Origin: Bacteriovorax sp. Seq25_V
GTDB lineage: Bacteria; Bdellovibrionota; Bacteriovoracia; Bacteriovoracales; Bacteriovoracaceae
Assembly (NCBI RefSeq): GCF_000447795.1
Contig: NZ_AUNI01000020.1
Location: 62,001-126,000, forward strand
DNA: 64,000 nucleotides
Direction: 5' to 3'
Part shown: positions 62,498-64,000 of the stretch, piece after piece
Position numbering within the stretch: the first letter of the stretch is position 1
Layout of the letters: each line of letters begins with the position of its first letter
Notes under the pieces: model-generated
The model's database searches: none
What the model was told of the DNA's origin: nothing
Seen by the model: the letters and a program-made list of their open reading frames with translations, nothing else
Translations under genes and position numbers: made by a program

Positions 62498-62528
62498 TGC
62501 CCGTAAAGCTTAAACTATTACGGGCACA
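62498..62528 (+). terminator. Hairpin after the small secreted protein gene
   Basis: Perfect ten-base stem GTGCCCGTAA/TTACGGGCAC with an eleven-base loop. No clear T-run afterwards, so it may be a Rho-assisted end or an mRNA stabiliser. Confidence 0.5.
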
Positions 62529-62613
62529 TAGCTAAGTGTTTAAATATTTAACACCCTCTATACTTTTTGCCTTTCTGGCCAAAAGAATACTTTGAAGTAG
62601 TAAAATTAGGACA

Positions 62614-63219
62614 ATGTTTAAGATCTTCATTCTTCTATTTTCAGTTCATTTCTTCGCGAGCGCTGAGTTTCATGATAGTGCACAAATCCCTGAAATTGCC
62701 CAAAGGGAATATATTTACACCGATTCTACTCGCCATCAGTATGTTCAAACTTATGGTGTATATACTTGCCTCGCAGTCGTATTTTATAGCGAAAGTACTC
62801 AAACTGGTGTGCTCGCCCATATTGATAGTGCGACTAAATTACCAGAGGCCGTATCAGAAATAGCTAAACTTTTTAAAGGTGATTCATACTCTGTACGTAT
62901 CTATGGAGGACAAGCCCCATATTATCTTGAATCAAGAGTTGTCGAAACATTGGAAAACTTTGGTATTGAAGTTTCAGATATCGTGAGAAACACTTCGAGA
63001 CAGGCCATTAATATTGTACTCGAACTTAAAACAGGTGAAGTTTTTGAATACGATGAAATGCATTCATCTACTAATTATAAAATAAGACAAGCAAAAGTCG
63101 ACCGACTTAAGTTTTCTAAACGACTTTATCGCCACCAGGATTCGTCGATCGGCGGCGATATCGTTATGATTGATAATTCTACTTCTGCGTTTGATCTCTC
63201 AGGATTTTTGCTCCCTTAG
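62614..63219 (+). CDS. Exported CheD/NTAN1-like putative deamidase
   Basis: A 201-residue protein with a signal peptide (MFKIFILLFSVHFFASAEF). The next ~130 residues follow the CheD-like deamidase fold: catalytic Cys52 in GVYTCLAVVFY and His69 in GVLAHIDS, spaced 17 residues as in Thermotoga CheD (Cys27/His44), then the Gly pair in VRIYGGQA, the LESRVVETLENFGIEV helix and a final strand KTGEVFEYDE. Known CheD acts in the cytoplasm on chemoreceptors and NTAN1 on N-terminal Asn; an exported member is unusual. Substrate unknown. It could deamidate a periplasmic, surface or prey protein. Confidence 0.72.
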   Translation: MFKIFILLFSVHFFASAEFHDSAQIPEIAQREYIYTDSTRHQYVQTYGVYTCLAVVFYSESTQTGVLAHIDSATKLPEAVSEIAKLFKGDSYSVRIYGGQAPYYLESRVVETLENFGIEVSDIVRNTSRQAINIVLELKTGEVFEYDEMHSSTNYKIRQAKVDRLKFSKRLYRHQDSSIGGDIVMIDNSTSAFDLSGFLLP

Positions 63220-63609
63220 TCCCATTAATAACTTGTGACGATACTCAAGGAGTTCCTTCTCATGTTTCAAGTGAGCATAGTAAATAATAATCGTAAGGGA
63301 GTAGAGGAGAATACTACCAATAATCAATACCATCGAATAAAGTAACAGAAAATAGTCAGGGCTACTGTTAATCTCGAGATAAGCCATACTTAATGCTATA
63401 GTGGCAAAGAACGAGAAGTAGATGTGAAAGTAATTTTTCTTCAGCGTTTTTAGTGCCCAAAACCATTGAAAATCATTTTCATAATCATCGACATCAATAT
63501 GCATCTTTCTATCATGTTCAATCTCATCGCATAGATGTTCATAGTACTGAATTTGATCTTCATCATTCATTAAGTTGGGGTTAAGAAGTAATTCTGTTTT
63601 TGTTATCAT
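63199..63609 (-). CDS. Small membrane protein, unknown
   Basis: A 136-residue protein with two predicted membrane helices (about 63-80 and 88-112), an acidic N-terminus (DEDQIQYYEHLCDEIEHDRK) and a charged C-terminus (HLKHEKELLEYRHKLLM). Overlaps the end of the CheD-like gene by 21 bases on the opposite strand. I recognise no family; a small signalling or scaffold protein is possible. Confidence 0.68.
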   Translation of the reverse strand: MITKTELLLNPNLMNDEDQIQYYEHLCDEIEHDRKMHIDVDDYENDFQWFWALKTLKKNYFHIYFSFFATIALSMAYLEINSSPDYFLLLYSMVLIIGSILLYSLTIIIYYAHLKHEKELLEYRHKLLMGLREQKS

Positions 63610-63745
63610 ACAAACCTCGATAACTCTATTTTAAGCTTGTTCGAGGTTTAGTGATTTTATAAGGTAAGTATGAAATCTTATTTATGCTTTGACCAAGGAA
63701 TGCTTAAAAATCCCTATACTTGAACACAGGTGCTAAATTATTTTG

Positions 63746-64000
63746 TCACTTCTTTACTGATTCACTGAAGCCAAGACGTCCAATAAAAGGAAGTTTCAGT
63801 GCTGGCCTCCAAAAATCGATACCGAAGTTTAGTCCCAGTAGGTTAATTTCGATACCTTCATTCTTAGCTGCAGTTGCGCCAAATAATCCAAAGAAAGAGA
63901 GTTGGTAACCTGTGTTACTTTGACTTTCTCCCCAGAACGTATTTGGACCGAGATAGTCTTTACCGATTGCATTGGCAGGAAGTTCTGTGTCGATCTCCTT
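63746..64000 (-). CDS. C-terminal part of a protein of unknown family (5' end outside window)
   Basis: The minus-strand frame from the window edge to TGA at 63748-63746 is open for 84 codons. It encodes GPNTFWGESQSNTGYQLS, then LFGATAAKNEGIEIN and DFWRPALKLPFIGRLGFSES before the stop. The Gly/aromatic pattern suggests a folded, perhaps membrane-associated or beta-rich C-terminal domain. A plus-strand frame in the same place is a shadow. Confidence 0.6.
   Translation of the reverse strand, partial: KEIDTELPANAIGKDYLGPNTFWGESQSNTGYQLSFFGLFGATAAKNEGIEINLLGLNFGIDFWRPALKLPFIGRLGFSESVKK

Noticed and set aside
63720-63908. 62-residue plus-strand frame at the right edge
   Set aside because: It is the shadow of a minus-strand coding frame that runs off the window and has better composition.
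1-64000. tRNA, rRNA, CRISPR array, IS element or prophage
   Set aside because: No tRNA-like cloverleaf, repeat-spacer array, transposase, integrase or phage structural gene was seen in any intergenic or coding stretch.

Overview
The window comes from a low-GC, Gram-negative, didermal bacterium. It has a TolC/RND pair, outer-membrane barrels, lipoproteins and an unusually large number of small secreted proteins of unknown function. Gene style, AT-rich coding sequence, several stand-alone periplasmic family-3 solute-binding proteins and giant surface or coiled-coil proteins fit a marine Bacteriovoracaceae (Halobacteriovorax-like) predator of the Bdellovibrionota. This is inference from style; there is no rRNA in the window to prove it. 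I see no prophage, IS element, CRISPR array, tRNA or rRNA.

Layout. 1-7.4 kb (minus strand): the end of a secreted protein, then a tightly packed operon transcribed mmsA-like dehydrogenase > GTP-cyclohydrolase-II-like Urc1 > DUF1688 Urc4 > uracil phosphoribosyltransferase (Urc6 role) > uridine kinase > ABC exporter. This is the core of the URC route of uracil catabolism plus an enzyme that could feed the C3 product into acetyl-CoA. 7.4-13.3 kb (plus): two small secreted proteins, a TolC + RND efflux pair without an adaptor gene, and DoxX. 13.3-14.8 kb (minus): a formamidopyrimidine-DNA glycosylase that seems to start at AUU and a small HATPase protein. 15.4-19.6 kb: a 1,402-residue lipoprotein with Ig-like repeats and BspA/DUF285 repeats. 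20-29.9 kb: acetyltransferases, a beta-lactamase-fold hydrolase, a beta-barrel, a CHASE hybrid kinase, a solute-binding protein and a DUF4105 protein. 30-36 kb: a PEGA lipoprotein, a Nudix-cupin-cupin fusion, and a run of Cys-rich secreted proteins. 36.2-37.9 kb (minus): PCuAC and Sco copper-delivery proteins and a HAD phosphatase. 38.1-40.8 kb: an ArsR regulator divergent from an MFS + Old-Yellow-Enzyme operon, with two matching operators; the MFS gene also appears to start at AUU. 41-47.4 kb: Mpo1-like, OsmC-YcaO, ChrA, YhhN, DUF1304 and a secreted HAD protein. 47.5-51.2 kb: a PEP-synthase-like phosphotransferase overlapping a membrane-anchored beta-propeller. 51.1-64 kb: two more solute-binding proteins, an HNH/DUF968 protein with basic repeats, Dus, MaoC, a 1,233-residue periplasmic SMC-like coiled coil with a strict Gly-x3 tract, a lipoprotein hydrolase, a DEAD-box helicase, DUF6172 and a secreted CheD-like protein.

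Most notable: two genes (fpg and the MFS transporter) whose only sensible start codon is AUU; the URC operon with a malonate-semialdehyde-type dehydrogenase; a secreted CheD/NTAN1-like putative deamidase; nine glycines spaced exactly four residues apart in the large coiled-coil protein; a Nudix-cupin-cupin fusion; an ArsR double-operator switch; and a 160-bp inverted-repeat element between divergent promoters.
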